Positions 24,149 through 32,336 of a stretch of DNA of 39,291 nucleotides are shown here, one piece after another (position 1 is the stretch's first letter; the number at the start of each line of letters is the position of its first letter). Under the pieces are notes generated by a model that had not been told where the DNA came from, searched no databases, and was given only the letters and a program-made list of their open reading frames with translations. Source of the DNA: a bacterium (GTDB lineage Bacteria > Hydrothermota > Hydrothermia > UBA1063); contig JASEFR010000015.1 in assembly GCA_030019025.1 (NCBI GenBank), positions 1 to 39,291 on the forward strand, read 5' to 3'. The position numbers and the translations under genes are program-made.

Positions 24149-25614
24149 ACATTTCCACAAATCCCGCATGCCCTGCAGAGTTCTGTATTGCAAGGAGGAG
24201 CTAATATTTCTTTTTCTGCCTTCTTCAGCTCTTTTTCGAGAAAAGCGGGGTAAACTCCAGAGTCTATTAGGTTAAATGGGAGAGTTTTTGCTGTTTCTTC
24301 GTCAAATAGTATTTTTTCTGGTTCAATAAGCTTGAGTAGGTCTTTATTATCCAAAAGGCTTGCCAACATGGCATAACCCAGTTCATCACCTGCCCGCGAA
24401 AAAATAGTTTGAATTAGAGCCCCCTTATAGCTTCCCATGTGTACCCTAACGTCTTCTGGAATTTTCAGGTATTTTAGGCGCTCTGTTAATTCTTTCTTAG
24501 TGACGAAGGGCTGATATTGGAAGGGCGTATGAGGTTTGGGAACGAAAATGCTGAAGGTCACTTCAATTTTTCCGGAGAAAATTTCCCTGATTTGTTTTAT
24601 CAAAAGGCTTGTTTCCTTTATGTTTTCAGTTGTTTCAAAGGGTAGTCCCACAATGAAATACATTTTGAGGTTTTTGAACTTTAACGCCTCGACCGCTTTA
24701 ATAAATTCGATTATTTCAACGTTTGATATTTTTTTGTTAATTCTTTTTCGTAAAGTTTCACTTCCTGTTTCTGGGGCTATGGTTATACTGTTAAGTCCTT
24801 TCTTTTTAAGAGTTTCAAGAATGTCGTATATCTTTACGTCAATCTTTATTGAGGATGGGTTTATAACCCTGAACTTCTGACTAAGGTTTAGAATTTCCCT
24901 GATTTGTGGGTGGTCCAAAACGGATCCACCGACGAGTCCTATATCGGAATTTTCAGGGAATTGATGAATCATTTCTTCATATCTTTTAATAGATATCCAT
25001 CTTGGCGGGAGGTTATTGTAGCTCAGAAGACAGAACCGACACTTGGAGGGGCAGCTCCTTGATATCTCCACAAGATTCATTTTGAACGTGGAGTTGGGAG
25101 AGTAAAAAGCACTAAAAGATTGGCTGAAATCAAGATTGTGGAGAAATATTCTTTGCGCTTCCCTTTTCCCTTCTTTTATGGCCCATGGCCTTTCATTGAA
25201 TAATTCAAGGTTAAAGTTATTGAAATGCTCAACAATTTGTGGGATTATTACTTCCGCTTCACCGATACAAAGGAGGTCAAAGAAAGGGAATAGTGGAAAG
25301 GGATTGGAAGAAACCGCTGCGCCTCCTGCAATTAAAATCGGTCTTGTCCTTTTCTCAGCAAGAGGTTCAATTCCTGCCCGTGTGATGATCTTTAAAACTT
25401 CTAAATAGTTTGGCTCATAATCTATAGAGAAAAAGAGGTAATCAAAGTCTTGAAGTTTTAAGCCCGTCCTCAGCCCCGTAGGATTCTCTGAAGTGAAAAT
25501 ATCTGTGAAAAACTCTTTAGAAAGGAGTCGGTATAGTGTGTGTATTGCAAGATTGGAAAGGCAGTTTGATAAACTACCAGGAAATACGATTGCACACTTG
25601 ACCCTTGAATGCAC
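24115..25614 (-). CDS. B12-binding-type radical SAM protein with C-terminal cysteine motif
   Basis: The 499-residue protein has an N-terminal cobalamin-binding-like Rossmann domain (about residues 50-130, DFDYLFFSIDYEP, RPILIAGGAAVSSNP and FFDLLCIGEAE). It is followed by a radical SAM core with the [4Fe-4S] ligands Cys188, Cys192 and Cys195 in SCPSKCRFC, and TIAPETGSETLRKRI. The C-terminus holds a further CNTELCRACGICG motif that may bind an auxiliary cluster. No His ligand for cobalamin (DxHxxG) is seen. It lies 31 bases after ftsZ and begins at a GTG without a visible Shine-Dalgarno. The reaction is not known; a methylthiolation or methylation role would be a guess. Confidence 0.8.
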   Translation of the reverse strand: MHSRVKCAIVFPGSLSNCLSNLAIHTLYRLLSKEFFTDIFTSENPTGLRTGLKLQDFDYLFFSIDYEPNYLEVLKIITRAGIEPLAEKRTRPILIAGGAAVSSNPFPLFPFFDLLCIGEAEVIIPQIVEHFNNFNLELFNERPWAIKEGKREAQRIFLHNLDFSQSFSAFYSPNSTFKMNLVEISRSCPSKCRFCLLSYNNLPPRWISIKRYEEMIHQFPENSDIGLVGGSVLDHPQIREILNLSQKFRVINPSSIKIDVKIYDILETLKKKGLNSITIAPETGSETLRKRINKKISNVEIIEFIKAVEALKFKNLKMYFIVGLPFETTENIKETSLLIKQIREIFSGKIEVTFSIFVPKPHTPFQYQPFVTKKELTERLKYLKIPEDVRVHMGSYKGALIQTIFSRAGDELGYAMLASLLDNKDLLKLIEPEKILFDEETAKTLPFNLIDSGVYPAFLEKELKKAEKEILAPPCNTELCRACGICGNVQDLRNSKKVE

Positions 25615-25645
25615 AAACTTTGTGTACCAGGTAATAGGGGGTGTT

Positions 25646-26692
25646 CTACTTTTTATTTTTTCTCACCCCTGGTGGAATTTCAAAATTTCTTAATTTTAAA
25701 CGCTTATTTGCTATCCTCTCAGTAACATTGTCAGGAGTTTTTTTGCCAGTCGTACCGATTAAATAGATCTCAGCATAAGAATTGATCTTTTCGTCTCCTT
25801 CTTGCTGAAGTCCATATTTGATGGGGGCATTCTTAGGGATGTGGTTTCTGATTTCATCGAGTATTAGGTCGAAATGTGCCATTTTGAGTTTGCCATTGCT
25901 TTTGATGTATAAAAGGGCGCCTTTCACATCGTTTATCGTTATACCAGTAAGTAGGGGGTTAAAAACTACACTTTCAATTGCCTTATTTAAATCGTCTGGC
26001 TTTTCTGCAATACCTTTGGCGAAATATCCAAGCCCTCCTCTTGATATAAGGGCTTTTAAGTCATTGAAATCTAAGTTTACATAACTTGTTTCTTGGACGA
26101 TGTTAATAATTGATTCCACGCAGTTTTTCACTACATTGTCAATAAGAGCAAAGGCTTCACCTACGCTTGATTCTATACTGGTTAGCTCTGAGATCATATT
26201 GTTGTCAATAATTACCATTGTATTGAGGTATTTTTCCATCTCGTTAATAGCTCTGAGAGCTATATCCTTTTTCCCTTCAGCCTCGAAGGGTAGGGTAAAG
26301 ACTCCAACGGTGAGTATGTTTTTCTCTTTTGCATATTTTGCAACAACAGGTGACGCCCCCGAACCAGTACCATTACCAAGACCTGCAACCAGTATAAGTA
26401 GATCTGCGTCTTGAATTCTTGAGAGAATTTCATGAATAGATTCTTCGGCAGCTTTTTTCCCGAGGTCTGGGTCTGCTCCAGCACCTCCTCCTCTTGTAGT
26501 GGCCTTTCCAATTGTTATAAGATAACTCGCCCGTTGTTTTGATATGGCCTGGGTGTCTGTATTTAGTATAATAGTTTCACATTTTAGCCCAGTCAAAAAA
26601 ATCTTATGGACTATGTTACCACCTGCTCCTCCTATGCCCACAACTTTAATTTTGAAGTTTATGGAATCATTTCTTTTATATGCTGTAATCAT
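25646..26692 (-). CDS. ftsZ: Cell division protein FtsZ
   Basis: The 348-residue tubulin homologue polymerises with GTP to form the division ring at mid-cell. It has VGIGGAGGNIVHK at the N-terminus, NTDTQAI, a glycine-rich T4 loop AGLGNGTGSGASPV at about 103-116 (canonical GGGTGTG reads GNGTGSG, one Gly-to-Asn change), and the T7 loop NLDFNDLK with both catalytic Asp residues (about 208 and 211). The C-terminus RNFEIPPGVRKNKK resembles the conserved peptide that binds FtsA and other tethers; the linker before it is very short. AAAGGAG lies before the ATG. It follows ftsA by 11 bases and is the last dcw gene. Confidence 0.95.
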   Translation of the reverse strand: MITAYKRNDSINFKIKVVGIGGAGGNIVHKIFLTGLKCETIILNTDTQAISKQRASYLITIGKATTRGGGAGADPDLGKKAAEESIHEILSRIQDADLLILVAGLGNGTGSGASPVVAKYAKEKNILTVGVFTLPFEAEGKKDIALRAINEMEKYLNTMVIIDNNMISELTSIESSVGEAFALIDNVVKNCVESIINIVQETSYVNLDFNDLKALISRGGLGYFAKGIAEKPDDLNKAIESVVFNPLLTGITINDVKGALLYIKSNGKLKMAHFDLILDEIRNHIPKNAPIKYGLQQEGDEKINSYAEIYLIGTTGKKTPDNVTERIANKRLKLRNFEIPPGVRKNKK

Positions 26693-26703
26693 AGATAACT
26701 CCT

Positions 26704-27933
26704 TTAGATTCCGAAAATTCTTTTAAGAAGTCCTTTTACACTCCCCACAATTTTTACTTCTGTTAAGTTTTTGTTAGATGTTAACTTTTTATAAGCAAAA
26801 AACAGGGCGCCCAAGGATGAAGATAGTCGATTTGACGGTGGGATATTATTTTGGGTCAAGAATTCCTCAAGTTCTTCGCTTGGCCTGTAAATTTCTGTGG
26901 TTATGTTGAAAACATCTTCAGCAATTCTATCGATGTATTCTATTTCACTTGTTCCACCTGTGATTTTAACAAAGGTAATCTTGTCTTTTAGGTTGTTCTG
27001 AATAAGCTTTTCCTTTATATATTCGAAGATGTCCGTCAATCTCTCCGTTATGTATTGAACTACTAGCTCCCCTTTTATTCTTGAAACTCTCCCTGGGGAA
27101 AAAATTGAGTTTAAAAAGTATATTTCCTGCTCATGATCGTATTCGGCTTTCCCATAGAAAATTTTTAGTTCTTCTGCCTTATCAAGGGTCACCCCGAAGT
27201 AGTGTTTTAGGTCTTTGTTGATGTTCATACCGCCGACGGGAAGACTTTCAGCGAACAGAAGCTTATTTTCAGCAATTACACCGTAGTTTGTGAGGTCCCG
27301 TCCTATGTCGATTAATAAAACTCCGTTTTCTTTTTCTTCCTTGTTCGTGAGTTCGTATAGCTGGGCTACAATTTGATATATAAAACTGTCTGCTATTAGC
27401 CCTGTTTTTTCAAGGGCTTTCTTATAATTTAATAACGATGATTTTTTAGCAGTTATGAGAGCGGTTTCTACCTCAAGTCTTACACCCAGCATTCCCTTTG
27501 GGTTTTTGATATCTGGTTTTGAATCTACGTTGAATCTTATCGGGATCGACTGAGCTATTGAACGTCCCTCTTCAATTTTAATGGTGAGTGAATTTTTTAT
27601 TGCCTGCTCTATATGTTTTTCGGTGATCTCGGCAGGGTTTTCAGGGGTCCCACAAGCGGCCATTCCAATAGATGTCAAAAATTCTACTTCAGGATCGGCG
27701 AAGCTTATGAATACGTGGGATGGTTCAAATTTAGATTTTTTAGAGAATTCGTCCAGGGTTTTTCTGACTTTAATTGCAATGTTTTCAAGGTTATAAACTT
27801 GTCCCTGCCTTATGGTATCAGAATCCACCGGCTCATTGCCCCAGAATTTTATTGTTAGATCATTGTTGGCTTCAGCGATTAAGGTGACAATTTTTGATGA
27901 ACAGAAATCGACCACAACAAAGGTTTCACCCAT
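26704..27933 (-). CDS. ftsA: Cell division protein FtsA
   Basis: The 409-residue actin-like ATPase tethers FtsZ to the membrane. It shows VVVDFCSSKIVTLIAE (phosphate-1), a 1C domain region with FISFADPEVEF, LLIDIGRDLTNYGV (phosphate-2) and KITGGTSEIEYID (adenosine motif). The last 14 residues VGSVKGLLKRIFGI form an amphipathic membrane-targeting helix. The ATG at 27933 is used because GGGGGA sits seven bases upstream; a TTG at 27951 would extend it six residues into murB. There is one base between murB and this start. No ftsQ or ddl lies between murB and ftsA, where many bacteria have them. Confidence 0.93.
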   Translation of the reverse strand: MGETFVVVDFCSSKIVTLIAEANNDLTIKFWGNEPVDSDTIRQGQVYNLENIAIKVRKTLDEFSKKSKFEPSHVFISFADPEVEFLTSIGMAACGTPENPAEITEKHIEQAIKNSLTIKIEEGRSIAQSIPIRFNVDSKPDIKNPKGMLGVRLEVETALITAKKSSLLNYKKALEKTGLIADSFIYQIVAQLYELTNKEEKENGVLLIDIGRDLTNYGVIAENKLLFAESLPVGGMNINKDLKHYFGVTLDKAEELKIFYGKAEYDHEQEIYFLNSIFSPGRVSRIKGELVVQYITERLTDIFEYIKEKLIQNNLKDKITFVKITGGTSEIEYIDRIAEDVFNITTEIYRPSEELEEFLTQNNIPPSNRLSSSLGALFFAYKKLTSNKNLTEVKIVGSVKGLLKRIFGI

Positions 27934-27934
27934 T

Positions 27935-28816
27935 TTAATTCCCCCTTGCAAAGTTATCTAAGGGATTTAAAACAATTATCTCTCTCTCCAATTCTATGTT
28001 GAACATCTCCTTAACCCTTTTATGGCCAATGTCTATAAGCCCTATGACGTCCTTACTGGTTGCTCCGTTAAAGTTTACGATAAAGTTTGCGTGCTTTTCT
28101 GAAAACTTTGCTCCCCCAACAGAGTATCCTTTGAGCCCAGCTTTGTCGAGAAGATAGCCGGCACTTACACCTTCAGGATTTTTGAATACAGACCCCAAAG
28201 TTAGTTCCCCTACGGGCTGAGTTTCTCTCCTCTTTTTCTTAAATTCCTTCATAGCCAGTTCGATTTTCTCTGGAGATGAAGGGGCAAATTTTAAAGTAGC
28301 TTCTACTAATATGCCGAATTTTTTTAAATCGCTCTTCCTATAGTTAAAATTTAGCTCCTTTTGGCTTACCTTTTCAAAATGCCCGTCGGGAGTCAAAACT
28401 ACCCCTTCTACAAAAAGTTCTCCTATTTCTCTACCAAAAGCACCTGCGTTTCCTGCGATCGCTCCCCCGATCGTACCCGGAATTTCGCTTAACTGCTCCA
28501 TACCCGAAAGTCCGGCCCTTTGAAGTTTCTTTACGAGAACGGGTATTTGAATTCCGGCTTTCATCGTTGCTTTGTTGCCGCTTATTGTTATTTCACTCAA
28601 ATTTGTCATTTTTATTATGATGCCATAATATCCTTCGTCTGGAAATAGTATGTTGCTTCCACTTCCAATAATATAGTAAGGTAAGCTCATTTCCCTGGCT
28701 ATGTTCATTGCCTTTAAGATTTCTTCAACGGACTTAACTTGTACAAAGAAGCGAGCAGGCCCTCCAATTCTTATATAACTATGATTTCTGAGTGGTTCTT
28801 GTTCTCTTATCTTCAT
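27935..28816 (-). CDS. murB: UDP-N-acetylenolpyruvoylglucosamine reductase
   Basis: The 293-residue flavoenzyme reduces UDP-GlcNAc-enolpyruvate to UDP-MurNAc with NADPH. It has the FAD-binding part IGGPARFFVQVKS, YIIGSGSNILFPDEG and EIPGTIGGAIAGNAGAFG. The catalytic region has FNYRKSDLK and the active-site serine in LTLGSVFKNP, plus SGYLLDKAGLKGY-like GYLLDKAGLKGYSVGGA and SEKHANFIVN. The length and lack of the type I insert place it in type II (Bacillus-like) MurB. It overlaps the murC stop by four bases. Confidence 0.95.
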   Translation of the reverse strand: MKIREQEPLRNHSYIRIGGPARFFVQVKSVEEILKAMNIAREMSLPYYIIGSGSNILFPDEGYYGIIIKMTNLSEITISGNKATMKAGIQIPVLVKKLQRAGLSGMEQLSEIPGTIGGAIAGNAGAFGREIGELFVEGVVLTPDGHFEKVSQKELNFNYRKSDLKKFGILVEATLKFAPSSPEKIELAMKEFKKKRRETQPVGELTLGSVFKNPEGVSAGYLLDKAGLKGYSVGGAKFSEKHANFIVNFNGATSKDVIGLIDIGHKRVKEMFNIELEREIIVLNPLDNFARGN

Positions 28817-30183
28817 AGTGATTGAAGTATCGCTTCGCCTATTTTGTACACATTTCCTGCGCCTATGGTTATTAAGAGGTCTCCTGGCTTCAGTTCTTTT
28901 TTAAGGTATTCAATAATCTCTGTAAATTCTGGCATGTATATGGCGCCTTTGTGCCCATATTTTTTTAGGGAGTCGTAAATAAGCTTTGCTGTTACACCTT
29001 CTATGGGTTTTTCTCCTGCAGGGTAAATTTCTGTAACGATTACTATATCCGCATCGAAAAAGGCTTTACCAAAACTGTCATGTAAATAGTAGGTTCTGGA
29101 GTACCTGTGTGGTTGAAAAACTGCAATAATCCTTCCATCATGAAATTCTCTTGCTGTTTTGAGGGTTTCAATTATTTCTTTGGGATGGTGGCCGTAGTCG
29201 TCCACTATTTTTATCCCGTTTATGTTTCCCTTTAGTTCAAATCTCCTTGCCACGCCTTTAAATCCTTCTATTCCTTCAATTATTTCGTTTTCTTTTATTC
29301 CGAGCTCAACTCCTACTGCAAAGGCGGCAAGGGCGTTTTTAACATTGTGTACACCTGGAATGTTCAAGGTTACATCTCCGATCTTATTTTTTTTGAAATA
29401 AGCCGAAAAACGGATATGATCGTTAAAAACCTGAATATTTCTTGCGTTCAAGTCTGCATTTGATGCAAATCCGTAAGTGATTTTGTTTCTTTCGACAAAG
29501 GGCAGGATTTCTAAGGTGTTGTGATCGTCTATATTGGCACAAACTGTTCCGTAAAATGGAACCTTGTTGGCAAATTCAACAAATGCCTTCTTTATGTTCT
29601 CAAGGTTTTCATAGCAATCTAAGTGTTCTTCGTCAATATTGGTTACTACGGCGATGGTTGGGAAAAGGTTTAGAAAGGACATGTCGCTTTCATCTGCTTC
29701 GACTACGAGAAAGTCGGATTGGCCGAGTTTGGCTCCCGATTTTAGGCCCCTTATAATGCCACCGACAATTATAGTTGGGTCAAGACCTGCTACCTGCAGG
29801 AGCGTCCCTATCATAGATGTTGTAGTGGTTTTCCCATGGGCACCAGAAACTGCTATCGTATATTTTATTCGCGTCAATTCTGCTAACATCAAAGCTCTTC
29901 TAATAACTGGTATCCCTTTTTCCTTGGCTGCTATCACTTCTACATTATCATCCTTTATCGCAGTTGAAATCACGAGCAGGTCAGCATCATTAATATTTTC
30001 GGGACTGTGTCCGTAATTTATTTTAATTCCAATTTCTTCAAGGTGTTTGGTGACTTCATTTTGCGCGAGATCAGAACCGGTTACTTTGAAACCAAGATTA
30101 TGAAGAACCTCGGCAATCCCACTCATACCTGAACCGCCAATTCCAACAAAATGGATTTTCTTAAATTTTTTAGCAAACTGCAT
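28813..30183 (-). CDS. murC: UDP-N-acetylmuramate--L-alanine ligase
   Basis: The 456-residue Mur ligase starts the stem peptide by adding L-Ala to UDP-MurNAc with ATP. Its N-terminal domain has HFVGIGGSGMSGIAEVL, the ATP-binding P-loop is AVSGAHGKTTTTSMIG, and later segments include EADESDMSFLNL, TNIDEEHLDCY, DDYGHHPKEI and FQPHRYSRTY. These make the identity secure. AAGGAG lies about ten bases upstream of the ATG, inside the end of murG, which overlaps by 14 bases. Confidence 0.96.
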   Translation of the reverse strand: MQFAKKFKKIHFVGIGGSGMSGIAEVLHNLGFKVTGSDLAQNEVTKHLEEIGIKINYGHSPENINDADLLVISTAIKDDNVEVIAAKEKGIPVIRRALMLAELTRIKYTIAVSGAHGKTTTTSMIGTLLQVAGLDPTIIVGGIIRGLKSGAKLGQSDFLVVEADESDMSFLNLFPTIAVVTNIDEEHLDCYENLENIKKAFVEFANKVPFYGTVCANIDDHNTLEILPFVERNKITYGFASNADLNARNIQVFNDHIRFSAYFKKNKIGDVTLNIPGVHNVKNALAAFAVGVELGIKENEIIEGIEGFKGVARRFELKGNINGIKIVDDYGHHPKEIIETLKTAREFHDGRIIAVFQPHRYSRTYYLHDSFGKAFFDADIVIVTEIYPAGEKPIEGVTAKLIYDSLKKYGHKGAIYMPEFTEIIEYLKKELKPGDLLITIGAGNVYKIGEAILQSL

Positions 30184-31225
30184 CTTTAAATATCTCCTTG
30201 TATATTAACTCTTCACTATTTTCTACCAGCAGTCCTTTAGTGAGTTTTTCCCCAGCAATCCAGCTTATGTCTTTAAGGTAATTTTCAAGCTTTTCCTGAA
30301 TCTCTTGCTCTTCTACCACGATAGCCTTTCCTGTTTTTTCAAGTTCGCCTGCATTGTAGTACTGATGCCTGTCTCGTGAGTATGGGTATGGTATTAGAAT
30401 TGATGGCTTTTCGTGATAAGCTATTTCCATACAAGAACTTGCACCCGCTCTCGATATTACTATGTCTGCTGCTGAATAGTATAAACCCATTTCTTCGATG
30501 AAGGGCAATACTATGCAGTTTTTAAGGTCTAAATTCTGTATCTTGGTATTTATGTAATCAAAATTTCTTGCGCCGGTTTGGATTATAAAGAGGTATTCGT
30601 TAAACTTTTTTATAGCGGGAATGATTTTTTCGACCATTCCCCGAGCACCGAGACTCCCACCGATTACAAGGATGGTTACTTTATCCTTAGGCAAGTTTAA
30701 AAGCTTTCTTGCCTCTTCTTTTGAGTATTTTTTCTTTGCATTTTCCCGGAGAGGAAGGCCTGCAACGATAACCTTTCCTTTTAGATGTTCTCTTGTTTTC
30801 TCAAAGGCTACGAAGGTAGCCTTTGCAAGTCTTGAAAAGATTTTATTCACCAGACCTGGAATGACGTTTTGTTCCATTAAGTAGAAGGGTATCCTTAAAA
30901 GCACAGATGCCAATATAATGGGCACCACTGCATAACTGCCCGTTGCAAGAATTATGCAAGGTTTATTCCTTCTAAGAATAAAAAGGCTTTTAATAGTGTT
31001 GAACTTAAGAAACAGCAAAGCTTTTGTGAATTGTATCGGGTTTTTGTCAAAGTGATAGGATTTCATGTAAATCGCATAAGGTTTTTCTATTTTTCCTATT
31101 TTGCTTCCGGATAATATGTAGATCACACTTTTTCCATTTTTTTCAAAAAATTCACCACAGCTAAGAGCTGGAAAAATGTGTCCCCCTGTTCCTCCTGTGG
31201 CAATTAAAATGTTAAATTTTTTCAT
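30170..31225 (-). CDS. murG: UDP-N-acetylglucosamine--(pentapeptide) pyrophosphoryl-undecaprenol N-acetylglucosamine transferase
   Basis: The 351-residue GT28 enzyme converts lipid I to lipid II at the inner face of the membrane. The N-terminal domain has the G-loop IATGGTGGHIFPAL, followed by MEQNVIPGLVNKIFSRLA. The donor site region has VIGGSLGARGMV, and ISRAGASSCMEIAYHEKPSILIPYP is cut into ISRAGASSCMEIA and PSILIPYPYSRDRHQ. The ATG at 31225 (MKKFNILIATGG) is preferred to the upstream start at 31270, which adds 15 residues read inside ftsW. The gene then overlaps the ftsW stop by 14 bases. Confidence 0.95.
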   Translation of the reverse strand: MKKFNILIATGGTGGHIFPALSCGEFFEKNGKSVIYILSGSKIGKIEKPYAIYMKSYHFDKNPIQFTKALLFLKFNTIKSLFILRRNKPCIILATGSYAVVPIILASVLLRIPFYLMEQNVIPGLVNKIFSRLAKATFVAFEKTREHLKGKVIVAGLPLRENAKKKYSKEEARKLLNLPKDKVTILVIGGSLGARGMVEKIIPAIKKFNEYLFIIQTGARNFDYINTKIQNLDLKNCIVLPFIEEMGLYYSAADIVISRAGASSCMEIAYHEKPSILIPYPYSRDRHQYYNAGELEKTGKAIVVEEQEIQEKLENYLKDISWIAGEKLTKGLLVENSEELIYKEIFKDAVC

Positions 31226-32336
31226 ATTCTTCAACCTTTTCTGAAATGTATTCGAGAGTGCCAATTCCAAAAAGTGTGACCATTAAGGAACTACCTCCGA
31301 GGCTGATGAGGGGGAGTGTTTGCCCAGTGGGTGGTATAAGCCCGAGGTTCACTCCAATATGTATTGCGGAAGGAAAAAAGATCATAAAAGTTATCCCAGC
31401 CGCTAAAAGGGAGTAATAGAAGTTTGCCTCAAAGTGTCTTGAAGCCACACGAATTCCTCGGAAAGTGATAGCTATGTAGCCCATGATAATTAATATAACT
31501 CCTGTAAGACCTAATTCTTCTGCTATGATTGCAAAGATAAAATCGTTTTCTGCCATGGGCAGATATAGGTATTTTTGTGTTCCTTTACCTATTCCCTTTC
31601 CGAAAGGTCCTCCTTGTGCTACTGCTATTAGGGCTTGTTTAACCTGGTAGTGCTTTTCTCCGCTCGCGAAAGTTTCTAATCTTTTTTGAACGTGTCTGAA
31701 GTTACTTGGGAAGGCTAATATAAGTAACGCAGAAAGGATTATTGACGTGATAGCGGGTACAAGTAAAAACATTAATTTTACCCCTGCAAAGAAAAGCATG
31801 GTGATCGTGATCAATCCAAGAATTATTGCTGAAGAGAGGTTGGGTTGAAGGGCTATAAGAATGATATTTACAAAAGGTAGTATCAGAATTTTCAGAAGTT
31901 TTAAAGGGTTTTTCAGCGCCGATTTTTCTTGAGAAAGTTCACTGGCAACGTAAAAAACTGTTATAAGTTTTGCCAGTTCAGAAGGCTGGAAGTTCATTAT
32001 CCCTAATCTTATCCATCTTATAGCGCCATAATTTTTAAGCCCAATTAGGAAAAGAATACCAAGAAGGGTTGTGTTTAAGTACATCACCAGTTTTATTTGT
32101 TTTTTGTATAATTTAGGGTCTAATTTTGAGGCTATAAAGAAAGCCCCAATTCCGACCACTATTCTTATAATTTCCTTAGATAACGAACGAACCTTTGAAA
32201 TACCATAAAGTTCATGACGATATATCGTTGCAGAATACACCATCAACATTCCAAAAATAACGAGAACAATTGTACTTACAATGAGTAAAAAATCAATTTT
32301 CCTCGGCGATTTTTCTGACCCAGTATTGAAATACAT
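31212..32336 (-). CDS. ftsW: Peptidoglycan polymerase FtsW (SEDS family)
   Basis: The 374-residue protein has about ten transmembrane segments. Signature stretches include GAIRWIRLGIMNFQPSELAK, LQPNLSSAIILG, PFGKGIGKGTQKYLYLP, ENDFIFAIIAEELGL and GLIPPTGQTLPLISLGGSSL. It polymerises lipid II glycan strands at the division site with FtsI. The ATG at 32336 is chosen because AAGGAG lies seven bases upstream. It is 44 bases inside the end of murD, an unusually long same-strand overlap; a start at 32417 would be read fully in murD and adds nothing homologous. Confidence 0.94.
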   Translation of the reverse strand: MYFNTGSEKSPRKIDFLLIVSTIVLVIFGMLMVYSATIYRHELYGISKVRSLSKEIIRIVVGIGAFFIASKLDPKLYKKQIKLVMYLNTTLLGILFLIGLKNYGAIRWIRLGIMNFQPSELAKLITVFYVASELSQEKSALKNPLKLLKILILPFVNIILIALQPNLSSAIILGLITITMLFFAGVKLMFLLVPAITSIILSALLILAFPSNFRHVQKRLETFASGEKHYQVKQALIAVAQGGPFGKGIGKGTQKYLYLPMAENDFIFAIIAEELGLTGVILIIMGYIAITFRGIRVASRHFEANFYYSLLAAGITFMIFFPSAIHIGVNLGLIPPTGQTLPLISLGGSSLMVTLFGIGTLEYISEKVEEYEKI

